From assembly GCA_029204225.1 (NCBI GenBank), contig CM055111.1, positions 8,313,267-8,377,266 of the forward strand: a stretch of 64,000 bases of DNA, given 5' to 3'. This DNA comes from Diphasiastrum complanatum (Eukaryota; Streptophyta; Lycopodiopsida; Lycopodiales; Lycopodiaceae). Under the pieces are notes generated by a model, which did no database searches, was not told the origin of the DNA, and worked only from the letters and a program-made list of their open reading frames with translations. Both the position numbers and the translations under genes were made by a program. This document shows positions 23,430-32,162 of the stretch, one piece after another. Every line of letters starts with the position of its first letter. Position 1 is the first letter of the stretch.

Positions 23430-24084
23430 TGTGAAAATTGTCAACATTTCCTAGCTAGTTTGAGGCCTAAATTGGCTAAAATTGTAAATAGTTTTGGTTC
23501 TGGAGTTTCACACGTGTGAACCAGGCCACAATGTTTTTATTTACTATATTTTTTCAGTATGATGAAGTGTCAAACTTCATACCCTTCAAAATGAGACCAT
23601 TTTGATGTATTTTGGTCATATAAGCCATTTTTAGCTATTTTTCCTATATAGGGAATATCTAGGGTCAAGTACCTTCTAGAGAGAGGAGAGAGAGTCATCT
23701 TCCTCATCCATAAATAGTAGGGAAGTCGTGGAGAACAGGTTGGAGAAACCTTTTGTATGCTTCATTGAGATCAATAGATCATTGTCATTGTTTCTTCCTC
23801 CATTGAGAGCATTGTTGTGTGTATTGTCTTCAAGCTATTGTGTATGATCTTAGGTGCTTTCCAAAAGTGGTAGGCTGATGTATTATGGACTGTATAATGC
23901 TATTTTGGGCCGCACTTGATGTTTATGGAAGTTTCCATTTGTGATAAATGCTTTTTGATCAAGTTCTTTGCATTCTAGGTAGCATAGAATGTGTTGCCAA
24001 TTCCTAGCTTATGTAGTTTGGAGTGCAAGCATTCAAGCCAATGATCTTGGAGTTTAGATCCACTTAGGATCTGTATTTTTCACA
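23430..24084 (+). repeat. 5' LTR of the intact copia element
   Basis: Starts TGTGAAAATTG and ends TTTTTCACA (TG...CA). It differs from the 3' LTR only at 23544, 23546, 23557 and 23569 by eye, all within 26 bases. It contains CACACGTGTG at about 23510, a CCTATATAGGG palindrome at about 23644 that includes a TATA-like core, and a GA-rich run GAGAGAGGAGAGAGAG at about 23681 in the probable transcribed leader. Confidence 0.95.
23644..23654 (+). promoter_or_regulatory. TATA-like element in the 5' LTR
   Basis: The palindrome CCTATATAGGG lies about 215 bp into the LTR, where a copia LTR promoter would be expected, and is identical in the 3' LTR. It is the best TATA candidate; the transcription start is not defined. 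Confidence 0.5.
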
Positions 24085-24096
24085 TGGTATCAGAGC
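24085..24096 (+). other. primer binding site (initiator-Met tRNA type)
   Basis: TGGTATCAGAGC directly abuts the 5' LTR. This is the standard plant retrotransposon PBS complementary to the 3' end of initiator methionine tRNA and primes minus-strand DNA synthesis. The same 12-mer occurs at 59821, and its complement at 32147-32158. Confidence 0.93.
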
Positions 24097-25256
24097 TGGT
24101 TGGCTTCTATTTACAGTAAGTATTCCATTTTTGGTGATATTTGGATGTTTGATCAAGTTCTAGCATGATTTTGCATTGCTTTGTTGATCAAATCTTACTA
24201 ACCTTTGTTTTGTGAGTTGAACTTGTGGATCAAAAGCATATTTCAGGTCTATTGAAGATCAGAGGCTGAAAAGAAACTATTTTGGATCAGATCATAACAC
24301 CTAATCATTTGTGATTGTGAGGCTTGTGCATATTCAATACTAACAATGTTCTTTTCAATCCTATTGTTGACAATCTCCATTCTTGGATGAACACTCTCCT
24401 TAAGTGGATGAAACTTCTCCTTAAGTGGATGACAAATGCTCTTTTGAGTGAGTTGTAATTCTCCTAAAGGCTGAGCAAAGCTCCCATTTGGATGAAAGAT
24501 CCCCTTTTTTGGGTGAACATATTGTAAGCTCCATTGTGAAGAGCATATTGTAAAGATTGTCATCAATTTTGGCATAAATTTTGGTGTACTTTGTTGAGCA
24601 TGTAAGTAACTCTCCTTATGTAATTTGATTGGAGCATTTACTGGAAGGTGTTAACCATTATGCAAGTGTGTTTTCAGGTTCTTAACAGGTTGAGGAACAT
24701 TCTCATGTGAAGTGATCTTAGATCTACATCTAAACACCAAGATTTGACAAGATAGTGAAGCTAGTCTTGTGATTCACTAAGTGTGCTCATTCATTCACCT
24801 CTAAATCTTGTATTTATCACTTGCTGGAGTTTATAAACTTTTAGAAGTGTGGTTTACATGTGGTTTTACAGGTTGAATCAATATCTTAGTGTGTTGATCA
24901 TATGTTGATCAAGTTTGTTCATTACTAGGTAATCTTGGCATCCTAGTTTTGGGTATTTTCTAAGAATGCAAGTAACTCTTCACACCATAACTTGATTTGG
25001 TCACTTGCTGAAAAGTTTGAGAGCTTAAGCAAGAGTGTGTTCAGGTTGGTTTGATTTTGTAATCCATTCTTAGTGTGTGCAAAGTGTTGCATGTGTTTCA
25101 ATCTTCCTTTCTATGCTTGGAAACCATCAAGGTTCAAGATAGAAGTGTTTTAGGGTCCTAAATCTTCATAGATCTCTTTATCTATCATTTGTTGAGAGAA
25201 AAGTGAGTGCTAAGTGCTTTAGGACAAAACCTAAAAGTTGAAGAAACATTAGAATC
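24097..25256 (+). other. long untranslated leader of the copia element
   Basis: About 1.16 kb without a useful frame lies between the PBS and the gag start. It has a short repeat (CTCCTTAAGTGGATGA at about 24393-24433). It also has three diverged copies of a segment containing a GTAACTCT or CACTTGCTG block followed by AAGTGTG and a TTCAGGTT or TACAGGTT block (about 24600-24720, 24785-24905, 24965-25080). Such leaders usually carry dimerisation and packaging signals, but none can be assigned here. Confidence 0.6.
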
Positions 25257-28200
25257 ATGGCTTCCAATGGTGGGATCATGCTAGAGTCTAGTGAAAGGTT
25301 GAGTTCATCAAACTACTCTACTTGGAAAGTGAGGATGGAGTCCTTACTTGAGTTGAATGAACTCATGGACATAGTTGCAGAAATTGAAGAGAGACCTCTC
25401 ACACTTCAAGAGCAACAAAGGTTTGATAAGAAGGCCAAAAGGGCTCTTCATATCATTAAAATGAATGTTACAAATGAACTTCTCAAGGAAGTTGGAAAGT
25501 GTCAAAGTGCAAGTGAGGCATGGAATGCCTTAAAGAAGCTCTTTGAATCAAAGTCCACATCTAGGGTATTGACCCTAAGGAGACAAATATTTTCTAGTAG
25601 GCAAAGAGAGGGTGAAAGTGCTCATGCATTTATCTTGAGAGTTAAGTCCCTAAGTGATGATTTAGCATGCATTGATGAGAACATAAAAGATGGTGAAATA
25701 GTCCAAGTTATGTTGAATGGTTTGCTAAATGAACATGCTAACCTTGTGCAAAGTTTTGCCATTCAAAGAGTCTTGCCAAGTGTGGTTGACTTGCAAGAAA
25801 TCTTATTGGCTGAAGAACATAGGTTGCAATCAAAGCTTGATGGTGCATCCTTGCAAGGTGGAGGTGAAGAGGCTTTCTTCACAAAAGGCAAATTCAAGGG
25901 CAAAGGTAAAGGCAAAGGGAAATGGTCCAAAGGTGGTAACTTTGATCATGATGATCACTCTTCCTCTTCCTCTTCTACTAAGAACAATAAGTCAAAGTTC
26001 AAGTGCTTTTATTGTGGGATAAAAGGTCATTTTGCAAATGAATGTTATAAGAAGAAAAGAGAGCAAGGAGAGAGGCAAGGAAATCTTACAATAGATGAGG
26101 AAGAACATAACACATGTGAATCACTTGTTATGACTTCAAGTTTGTTAGCCAACATAGATGATAATGATCCTTGGTGGATTGATAGTGGAGCCTCATCTCA
26201 CATGACAAGACATAAGGAATACTTTACATCCTTATTGACTTATGAGGGAGAAGGTAACATCATCTACACTGCAAATGATGGTCAATGTGACATCAAAGGC
26301 ATAGGCACTATTCCTATTTCCCTTTCAACAAATAGGAAAGCAAATCTTGAAAATGTTTTGTACATTCCTTCAATCACTAAGAATTTGCTTAGTGTAAGTC
26401 AAATGATTGACAAAGGACTTGATGTGGAGTTCATTGGAGATGCATGTTTGATAAGTAAATGTGGATCCTTGATTGCTCAAGGTAGGAGGCATGGTAAACT
26501 TTTCAAGCTTGATGCATGTGTGATCTCTAATCATGAAGGATGTATGGCTAGGGAGCAATTGACAAACCAAGAAGTTTGGCACAAGAGGTTGGGCCATCCC
26601 AACTTCAAATCTTTGGAGGTAATGGCAAAGAAAGAGCTTGTTCTTGGTCTCCCTAAAAGTCTTGTTGCAAACAATAGTGTTTGTGAACATTGTGCCTTGT
26701 CCAAATCTCATAGACTTGCTTATTCTAGATCTACTTCTAGATCTAAAGAAGCTTTTCAACTTGTGCATTCTGATATTTATTCTTCTAGTACAACTAGCAA
26801 TGGTGGGGCAAAGATGTATGCAACTTTCATTGATGACTTTAGTAGGTATACTTGGATCTATCTTCTTAAAAGTAAGGATGAAGTGTTTGCTGCATTTGTC
26901 AAGTTCAAGAATGAAATGGAAAACCAATTCAATACAAAGATCAAATGCTTAAGATCTGATAATGGAGGGGAATACACCTCAAATAGGTTCAAAGACTTTT
27001 GTATAGCACATGGGATTAAGAGGGAGATGTCTAGTCCTAGGACTCCACAACAGAATGGAGTGGCCGAGAGGAAGAATAGAACCCTTTGTGAATGTGCCAA
27101 GGCAATGAGACTACATGCTAATCTTGCTAAGTCTTTTTGGGGGGAAGCTTTAGCATGTGCTAACTATCTATGTAATAGATGGACAAGTGCTTCCTTGGAT
27201 GGTAAAACTCCTCATGAGGTTCTTTATGGTAGAAGGCCGAGTGTCAAGCATTGTAGGATCTTTGGATGTACATGTTTTGTCAATATCACACTTGATGATA
27301 GAACTAAAGAAGATCCTTCATCAAAGAAGGGTGTGTTTGTTGGCTATAGTGAAGTAAGCAAGGCTTACAAAGTGTACATTCCTTCTACAAAGAAAGTTGT
27401 CATAAGTAGGGATGTCATCTTTCATGAAGAGAATGTTTCCAATGTTGTTGATGTTGATGTTGATGTGCCTACTAATCATCATGATGTGCAAGATGTCTTG
27501 GATGAAGATGGAGATGCCACTCCAAAGCAAACTTCAAGGAAGACTCAAAGGCAAAGGGCTAAGCCATCAAGGCTAACCTATGATGAAAAAGGAAAGCAAG
27601 TGGTGGACAACTCTAACTTTGCTTTTCTTACCTCTTTTGATGAACCAACTTGTGTAGGTGAAGCAATTCAAAAGAAGGAATGGATCCAAGCCATGGATCA
27701 TGAGCATCAAGCACTCATCAAAAGCAACACATGGAGGTTGGTAAAGCTTCCAAAGGACAAGAAGGCAATTGGTTGTAAGTGGATCTTCAAGATCAAGAAA
27801 AATCAAGATGGATCAATCAACAAGTACAAGGCAAGGTTGGTGGCAAAGGGGTATGCTCAAGAATATGGTATTGACTATGATGAGACCTTTGCACCCGTGG
27901 CAAAGATGGTAACTATTCGAATCCTAATCTCTCTTGCAACTCTTTATGATTGGGATATGTGGCAAATGGATGTTACTAATGCCTTCTTGAATGGTGATCT
28001 TGAAGAAGATATTTACATGGAGCAACCCGAGGGCTATGTTTCACATGATGAGCCTAATCATGTGTGCTATCTCCAAAAGAGTTTGTATGGGCTAAAGCAA
28101 GCACCAAGGAGTTGGTATGCTAAGCTCAATTCCTTCTTACTTTCTCAAAACTTTGTTATGAGTGAGTATGATCATTCTCTCTACTTTAGATTGAATGAAA

Positions 28201-29210
28201 ATGATATCACTTTACTTTTGATCTATGTTGATGACATTATCTTAAGTGGTGGTAACAATCTAGATATAGATGAAATCAAGATGGCACTCAAAAGAGAGTT
28301 TGAAATTCAAGATCTTGGTAAACTTCATTATATCTTAGGAATAGAGATTATTAGAACTTCTAAATCTACATTCATATGTCAAGAAAAGTATGTTAACTCT
28401 ATTCTAAAAAGGTTTCATATGGAAGATTGTAAAGTTGTTTCTACTCCTATGGAATCAAATGTAAAGCTAACTACAAGAAGTAATGAAAGATCCTTCAAGG
28501 ACATTACTCTCTATAGAAAGCTAATAGGATCTCTTATATGGTTATTAATCACAAGACCTGATCTAAGCTTTGTGGTTGGTAAACTAAGTCAATTTATGCA
28601 AGATCCTAGTGAGGCTCATTGGAAGCTAGGAAAGAGAGTACTTAGATACATCTCGAGATCTAGAGATTTTGGCATCTTGTATGGAGGTACTACACCTAAC
28701 CTTTGTGGATTTTCAGATTCAGATTTTGCAGGTGATCAAATGGATAGGAAGTCAACAAGTGCCTTTGCAATCTATCTTGGAGATGGAGTGGTCTCATGGC
28801 TATCAAAGAAGCAACCAACTATCTCTCTATCTTCCACCGAAGCCGAGTACAAGGCATTAACAACATGCACCAAGGAGATTCTTTGGATCAAGAGGATGTT
28901 ATTGGATCTTCACTTGCTGGAACCAGAGAAGACTCCAATCATACTTTGTGATAACCTTTCAGCCCAAAGCTTGGCAAGCAATCCTGTTTTTCATGCAAGG
29001 AGCAAGCACATTGAGATTGCTCACCATTTTGTGAGAGATCAAGTCATTGCCAAAGAGGTGGAGCTTCAACATGTCTCTTCAAAGGAGTGTGTGGCTGATA
29101 TCTTCACCAAACCATTGGGAAAGGACCTATATTTAATGCATAGATCTAATCTTGGAATGTGCTCAAAGACTATGTTGAAACTAGCATCCAATGTTGAAGA
29201 GGGAGTGTGA
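25257..29210 (+). CDS. copia gag-pol polyprotein, intact
   Basis: 1317 codons with no stop. Order: gag of the UBN2 type (residues about 10-200, SSNYSTWKVRMESLL), a Lys/Gly-rich linker, zinc knuckle CFYCGIKGHFANEC (about 249), and protease WWIDSGASSHMT (catalytic Asp about 309). Integrase has the HHCC zinc domain (HKRLGHPN at about 442, CEHC) and a DDE core (HSDIY about 505, SDNGGEY about 567, GVAERKNRT Glu about 603). RT runs from about 840 (KWIFKIKKNQDGSINKYKAR) with the active site YVDD at about 990, and RNase H from about 1165 (SSTEAEYKAL, CDNLSAQSLASNP, FTKPLG). This copia order (IN before RT) is complete. The ATG at 25257 is the first that opens the gag domain. The stop codon lies in the first bases of the 3' LTR. 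One fused frame implies that gag excess, if any, is controlled by processing or splicing rather than frameshifting. Confidence 0.97.
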   Translation: MASNGGIMLESSERLSSSNYSTWKVRMESLLELNELMDIVAEIEERPLTLQEQQRFDKKAKRALHIIKMNVTNELLKEVGKCQSASEAWNALKKLFESKSTSRVLTLRRQIFSSRQREGESAHAFILRVKSLSDDLACIDENIKDGEIVQVMLNGLLNEHANLVQSFAIQRVLPSVVDLQEILLAEEHRLQSKLDGASLQGGGEEAFFTKGKFKGKGKGKGKWSKGGNFDHDDHSSSSSSTKNNKSKFKCFYCGIKGHFANECYKKKREQGERQGNLTIDEEEHNTCESLVMTSSLLANIDDNDPWWIDSGASSHMTRHKEYFTSLLTYEGEGNIIYTANDGQCDIKGIGTIPISLSTNRKANLENVLYIPSITKNLLSVSQMIDKGLDVEFIGDACLISKCGSLIAQGRRHGKLFKLDACVISNHEGCMAREQLTNQEVWHKRLGHPNFKSLEVMAKKELVLGLPKSLVANNSVCEHCALSKSHRLAYSRSTSRSKEAFQLVHSDIYSSSTTSNGGAKMYATFIDDFSRYTWIYLLKSKDEVFAAFVKFKNEMENQFNTKIKCLRSDNGGEYTSNRFKDFCIAHGIKREMSSPRTPQQNGVAERKNRTLCECAKAMRLHANLAKSFWGEALACANYLCNRWTSASLDGKTPHEVLYGRRPSVKHCRIFGCTCFVNITLDDRTKEDPSSKKGVFVGYSEVSKAYKVYIPSTKKVVISRDVIFHEENVSNVVDVDVDVPTNHHDVQDVLDEDGDATPKQTSRKTQRQRAKPSRLTYDEKGKQVVDNSNFAFLTSFDEPTCVGEAIQKKEWIQAMDHEHQALIKSNTWRLVKLPKDKKAIGCKWIFKIKKNQDGSINKYKARLVAKGYAQEYGIDYDETFAPVAKMVTIRILISLATLYDWDMWQMDVTNAFLNGDLEEDIYMEQPEGYVSHDEPNHVCYLQKSLYGLKQAPRSWYAKLNSFLLSQNFVMSEYDHSLYFRLNENDITLLLIYVDDIILSGGNNLDIDEIKMALKREFEIQDLGKLHYILGIEIIRTSKSTFICQEKYVNSILKRFHMEDCKVVSTPMESNVKLTTRSNERSFKDITLYRKLIGSLIWLLITRPDLSFVVGKLSQFMQDPSEAHWKLGKRVLRYISRSRDFGILYGGTTPNLCGFSDSDFAGDQMDRKSTSAFAIYLGDGVVSWLSKKQPTISLSSTEAEYKALTTCTKEILWIKRMLLDLHLLEPEKTPIILCDNLSAQSLASNPVFHARSKHIEIAHHFVRDQVIAKEVELQHVSSKECVADIFTKPLGKDLYLMHRSNLGMCSKTMLKLASNVEEGV
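29196..29205 (+). other. polypurine tract
   Basis: GAAGAGGGAG directly precedes the 3' LTR at 29206 and overlaps the end of the coding frame. It would prime plus-strand DNA synthesis. A similar purine run is found before the LTR of the minus copia at 56935-56944. Confidence 0.85.
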
Positions 29211-29860
29211 AAATTGTCAACATTTCCTAGCTAGTTTGAGGCCTAAATTGGCTAAAATTGTAAATAGTTTTGGTTCTGGAGTTTCACACGTGTGAACCAG
29301 GCCACAATGTTTTTATTTATTGTATTTTTTCATTATGATGAAGTTTCAAACTTCATACCCTTCAAAATGAGACCATTTTGATGTATTTTGGTCATATAAG
29401 CCATTTTTAGCTATTTTTCCTATATAGGGAATATCTAGGGTCAAGTACCTTCTAGAGAGAGGAGAGAGAGTCATCTTCCTCATCCATAAATAGTAGGGAA
29501 GTCGTGGAGAACAGGTTGGAGAAACCTTTTGTATGCTTCATTGAGATCAATAGATCATTGTCATTGTTTCTTCCTCCATTGAGAGCATTGTTGTGTGTAT
29601 TGTCTTCAAGCTATTGTGTATGATCTTAGGTGCTTTCCAAAAGTGGTAGGCTGATGTATTATGGACTGTATAATGCTATTTTGGGCCGCACTTGATGTTT
29701 ATGGAAGTTTCCATTTGTGATAAATGCTTTTTGATCAAGTTCTTTGCATTCTAGGTAGCATAGAATGTGTTGCCAATTCCTAGCTTATGTAGTTTGGAGT
29801 GCAAGCATTCAAGCCAATGATCTTGGAGTTTAGATCCACTTAGGATCTGTATTTTTCACA
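29206..29860 (+). repeat. 3' LTR of the intact copia element
   Basis: 655 bp, same length as the 5' LTR, with four substitutions by eye. It is followed by the TSD copy GTTTT at 29861-29865. Confidence 0.95.
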
Positions 29861-29865
29861 GTTTT
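29861..29865. repeat. target site duplication GTTTT (right)
   Basis: Matches 23425-23429. Removing the element and one TSD copy restores a continuous minus-strand reading frame through the insertion point (KTCCINS region). Confidence 0.9.
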
Positions 29866-30540
29866 TAGCATAGTTATCTTCTGCACTAGGTTGGAGCACC
29901 TCGAGATCGTGTGGGCCATCTTTGGAGCCAGTACATAGCTTGAAGCATTGTATTTGAATCATACCTAGCCCAGATACATATTATTTAATTGATTCCAACA
30001 AGTTGAAATCCTCACTCCATCGAAATCCCCATCTGATGGGAGTGTACCAAAAGTTTGCTAAGGCTCGGGTTTTTTTTTGCCATTATTTTTCTTTCTGGCT
30101 CTTACTCCACCCATGTCTCCAAATAAGACTTGCAACATTTCATCTTGAAACCTAATCGGTGCTTGAAACTTGTCCCACAATGTTTGCAGCTCAATACACC
30201 TTTCTATTATTTGGTCTGCCAGAGTTATTTCCTCTACTTCTTGGTCATCTCCAAGGTTTTCGAGCTCCTTAAATTCTACTTCCTCGTGAGGGAAATTGTA
30301 CAGCACATCCTAATGCAAGGGAATATCTTCATGATCCTATTCTGATTGAGGAAATCCCAAGCTGGAAAGTAAATTGCCATATTTTTGTTGAAGTGATTGG
30401 TGTCTGCAGAAAGTGGAAGGAGGAACCATTTTTCCACCACTACAGTAAGACGAGCATGTGCACCATACCCTTCTAGACGTTCTATGTAGGTTAGAAGCAA
30501 GTTGTGCACATTCTATAGAAGTAAAACCAGATGCCACTTC
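29866..30540 (-). pseudogene. Cys-rich transposase-like gene, upstream part
   Basis: The minus strand from about 30540 encodes, with frame changes, CAQLASNLHRTSRRVW or, in the neighbouring frame, NLLLTYIERLEGYGAHARL and PLSADTNHFNKNMAIYFPAW. Next is an acidic block (30306-30058) with EEVEFKELENLGDDQEVEEI and RCIELQTLWDKFQAPIRFQ ending in a Lys-rich stretch. A stretch just before the copia insertion follows (about 29945-29866) with SSYVLAPKMAHTISRCSN. It continues in frame across the TSD into 23424-22292. The start overlaps the repeat 30481-31110, which is also present at the right window edge, so this gene belongs to a repeated family. Stops and frameshifts show it was probably already decaying. 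Confidence 0.5.
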
Positions 30541-31110
30541 TGACCATAGTTATTTGCCATTGTTCAAGCTGATTTTGCTCACGTGGCAAGTTCCTCACTC
30601 CAGCTTGAACCAAGCCCATTTTCTAGACTTTCAATGAGCCATGTAAAATTATTGAGTCATTGGACATCATTGAGCACCTGATTCAATGGAAACTATTCTC
30701 TCAATCACCTATTGTTAAGAGATGCTATGGAAAAATATTGATTTATAAGGGTGAAAATTGAGCTATCTTGGGTCATGGACATCAAATTTGATCTATCTTG
30801 TGATGTGATTCAATGCCACCAAACTCAATCAATCTGAATGTCTTGCACTTGATATTGGTTTAATTTGATCACTCAATTAGCCATGCCAAGTGACAATAGT
30901 TTTAGCTATTCCAAGTGATAGCAACCAATTCTATCCATGAGAGATTGAACTTCAGTAATTGGAATGTTCTGAAGTTGAGATTGGTTGACATTAGTTACTC
31001 GATGATCTATGTCCAATGACAAGGACAAAAATCACAGCATAAGCATCAAACATGAGCTATTTAGATCGATGTACGTGAATGTCCCACACTCGAGATTCCT
31101 CTAATTTAAT
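30481..31110. repeat. 630-bp repeat, inverted copy at 63340-64000
   Basis: Read in reverse complement, this segment matches 63340-64000 nearly base for base (a few per cent mismatches by eye), including TCTATAGAATGTGCACAAC and TAGAGGAATCTCGAGTGTGG. It spans the start of the transposase-like gene and its upstream flank. Short phrases such as CATCAAATTTGATCTATCTTG recur in related form further right (31800-31910), so the repeat family may extend to about 31900. The right end at about 31110 is where the match stops, at the border with a copia relic in the other copy. Confidence 0.85.
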
Positions 31111-32146
31111 TACTCAATGTCGACTGACGAGTGACAAAGAACAAAATTGAGATTTCTTGCATGCAGGCATCATATAGAAGTTAGTTAATTTACAACTTTA
31201 GCTTTTTAATTCTAATAACAAACCATGGACTCCAAAAGGTTCTTCAATATGGTAAATGAGCTTACTAATACTCATAGTTATAGATTTAAACAAGCAAACA
31301 TCTATCTTACAAAAACAAGAACAACTACCTTACAAAATAGACCCATAACAATATAGCCACTATATGGCCTGCTAACAGAAAATATGTTTACTTATAAGAT
31401 CCTAAGAATTCATTCACAGTTGAAATCACCAAGATTGCTCCCAAATCAATGTTTCTCATCATTTGAAAATGGATCCATCATGGATTAAGTACACAATCAC
31501 CATAATCTCACTCTAGGCTACTTGCAACATATGTGGGACAGCTCATTGACCTCATCCATATCCACTTTAAATAAGATCCCACCAATTTTGCCATCTCATC
31601 ATTGGTAGTTAGTGTTGACCTTCTAGATTCCTACAAATTAGGAGATAGGTCCTATAATCTACTAGATTTGACATTTGACTTGTATGAAATCTATATACAT
31701 TGAATCTGAACTTTTTACATGATATTTCCCATGTGTGGACAGGTCCACGTATTGGTCAAGTTTGATTGCTTCATGAATTATGTTAAGTGATAAAGACCAA
31801 ATCGCATGTTAGGCATCATATTTGAGAATTTTTGAGTGATAGGCATGAAATTTGAGTTATTTGAAGCCAAAATATATCTTGGTTGATTGACATCAAATTC
31901 GAGCTATCTTGAGTGATAGGAATAATTTCATCCACAAGAGATCGAATTTGAGCAACCTAAATGTCCTAAAATTGAGATCGTTTCATGTGACAAATCCCAA
32001 GCTAATAGCAATAACAATGATAGTAAAACCAAAAGCAAGAATAGAACAAGACAATCAAGATAGCATGTCCATAGAAAGCTACAAATGCAATAAACTTATC
32101 AAATCTAATGAAATTCACATAGAATCATTATGAATTTAGGATCTAT
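31111..32146. other. no gene; probable leader of a minus-strand LTR element
   Basis: AT-rich, no protein-like frame. It lies on the internal side of the minus-strand PBS at 32147-32158 and contains repeated phrases (GAGTGATAGG, TTTGAGTTATTT/TTCGAGCTATCTT). It can be read as the untranslated leader of an LTR element running toward lower coordinates. Confidence 0.4.
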
Positions 32147-32158
32147 GCTCTGATACCA
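32147..32158 (-). other. primer binding site of a minus-strand LTR element
   Basis: The complement reads TGGTATCAGAGC, identical to the PBS of the intact copia element. On the minus strand it is preceded by GGCATGACA and five bases, which fits an LTR ending in CA, so an LTR should occupy the region above 32163. No matching gag was recognised downstream. Confidence 0.6.
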
Positions 32159-32162
32159 AGAA

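Larger units (their letters stand above)
23430..29860 (+). mobile_element. full-length Ty1/copia retrotransposon
   Basis: A 6431-bp element with two 655-bp LTRs (23430-24084 and 29206-29860), a methionine-tRNA-type PBS, a 1.16-kb leader, one uninterrupted gag-pol frame, a polypurine tract and a 5-bp TSD. The LTRs differ at four positions that I can see, so the insertion is young. It sits inside a minus-strand transposase-like gene whose two halves flank it. It is the only element in the window with every structural part needed for autonomous retrotransposition present; activity is not shown by sequence alone. Confidence 0.95.

Noticed and set aside
22917-23447. treating the minus-strand Cys-rich frame as starting at its first ATG (23447)
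   Set aside because: That ATG lies inside the inserted copia LTR; the true upstream coding sequence is beyond the element at 29866.
26370-26927. 185-codon minus-strand frame inside the intact copia gag-pol
   Set aside because: Antisense of the integrase region; copia antisense frames are common and this one has no motif.
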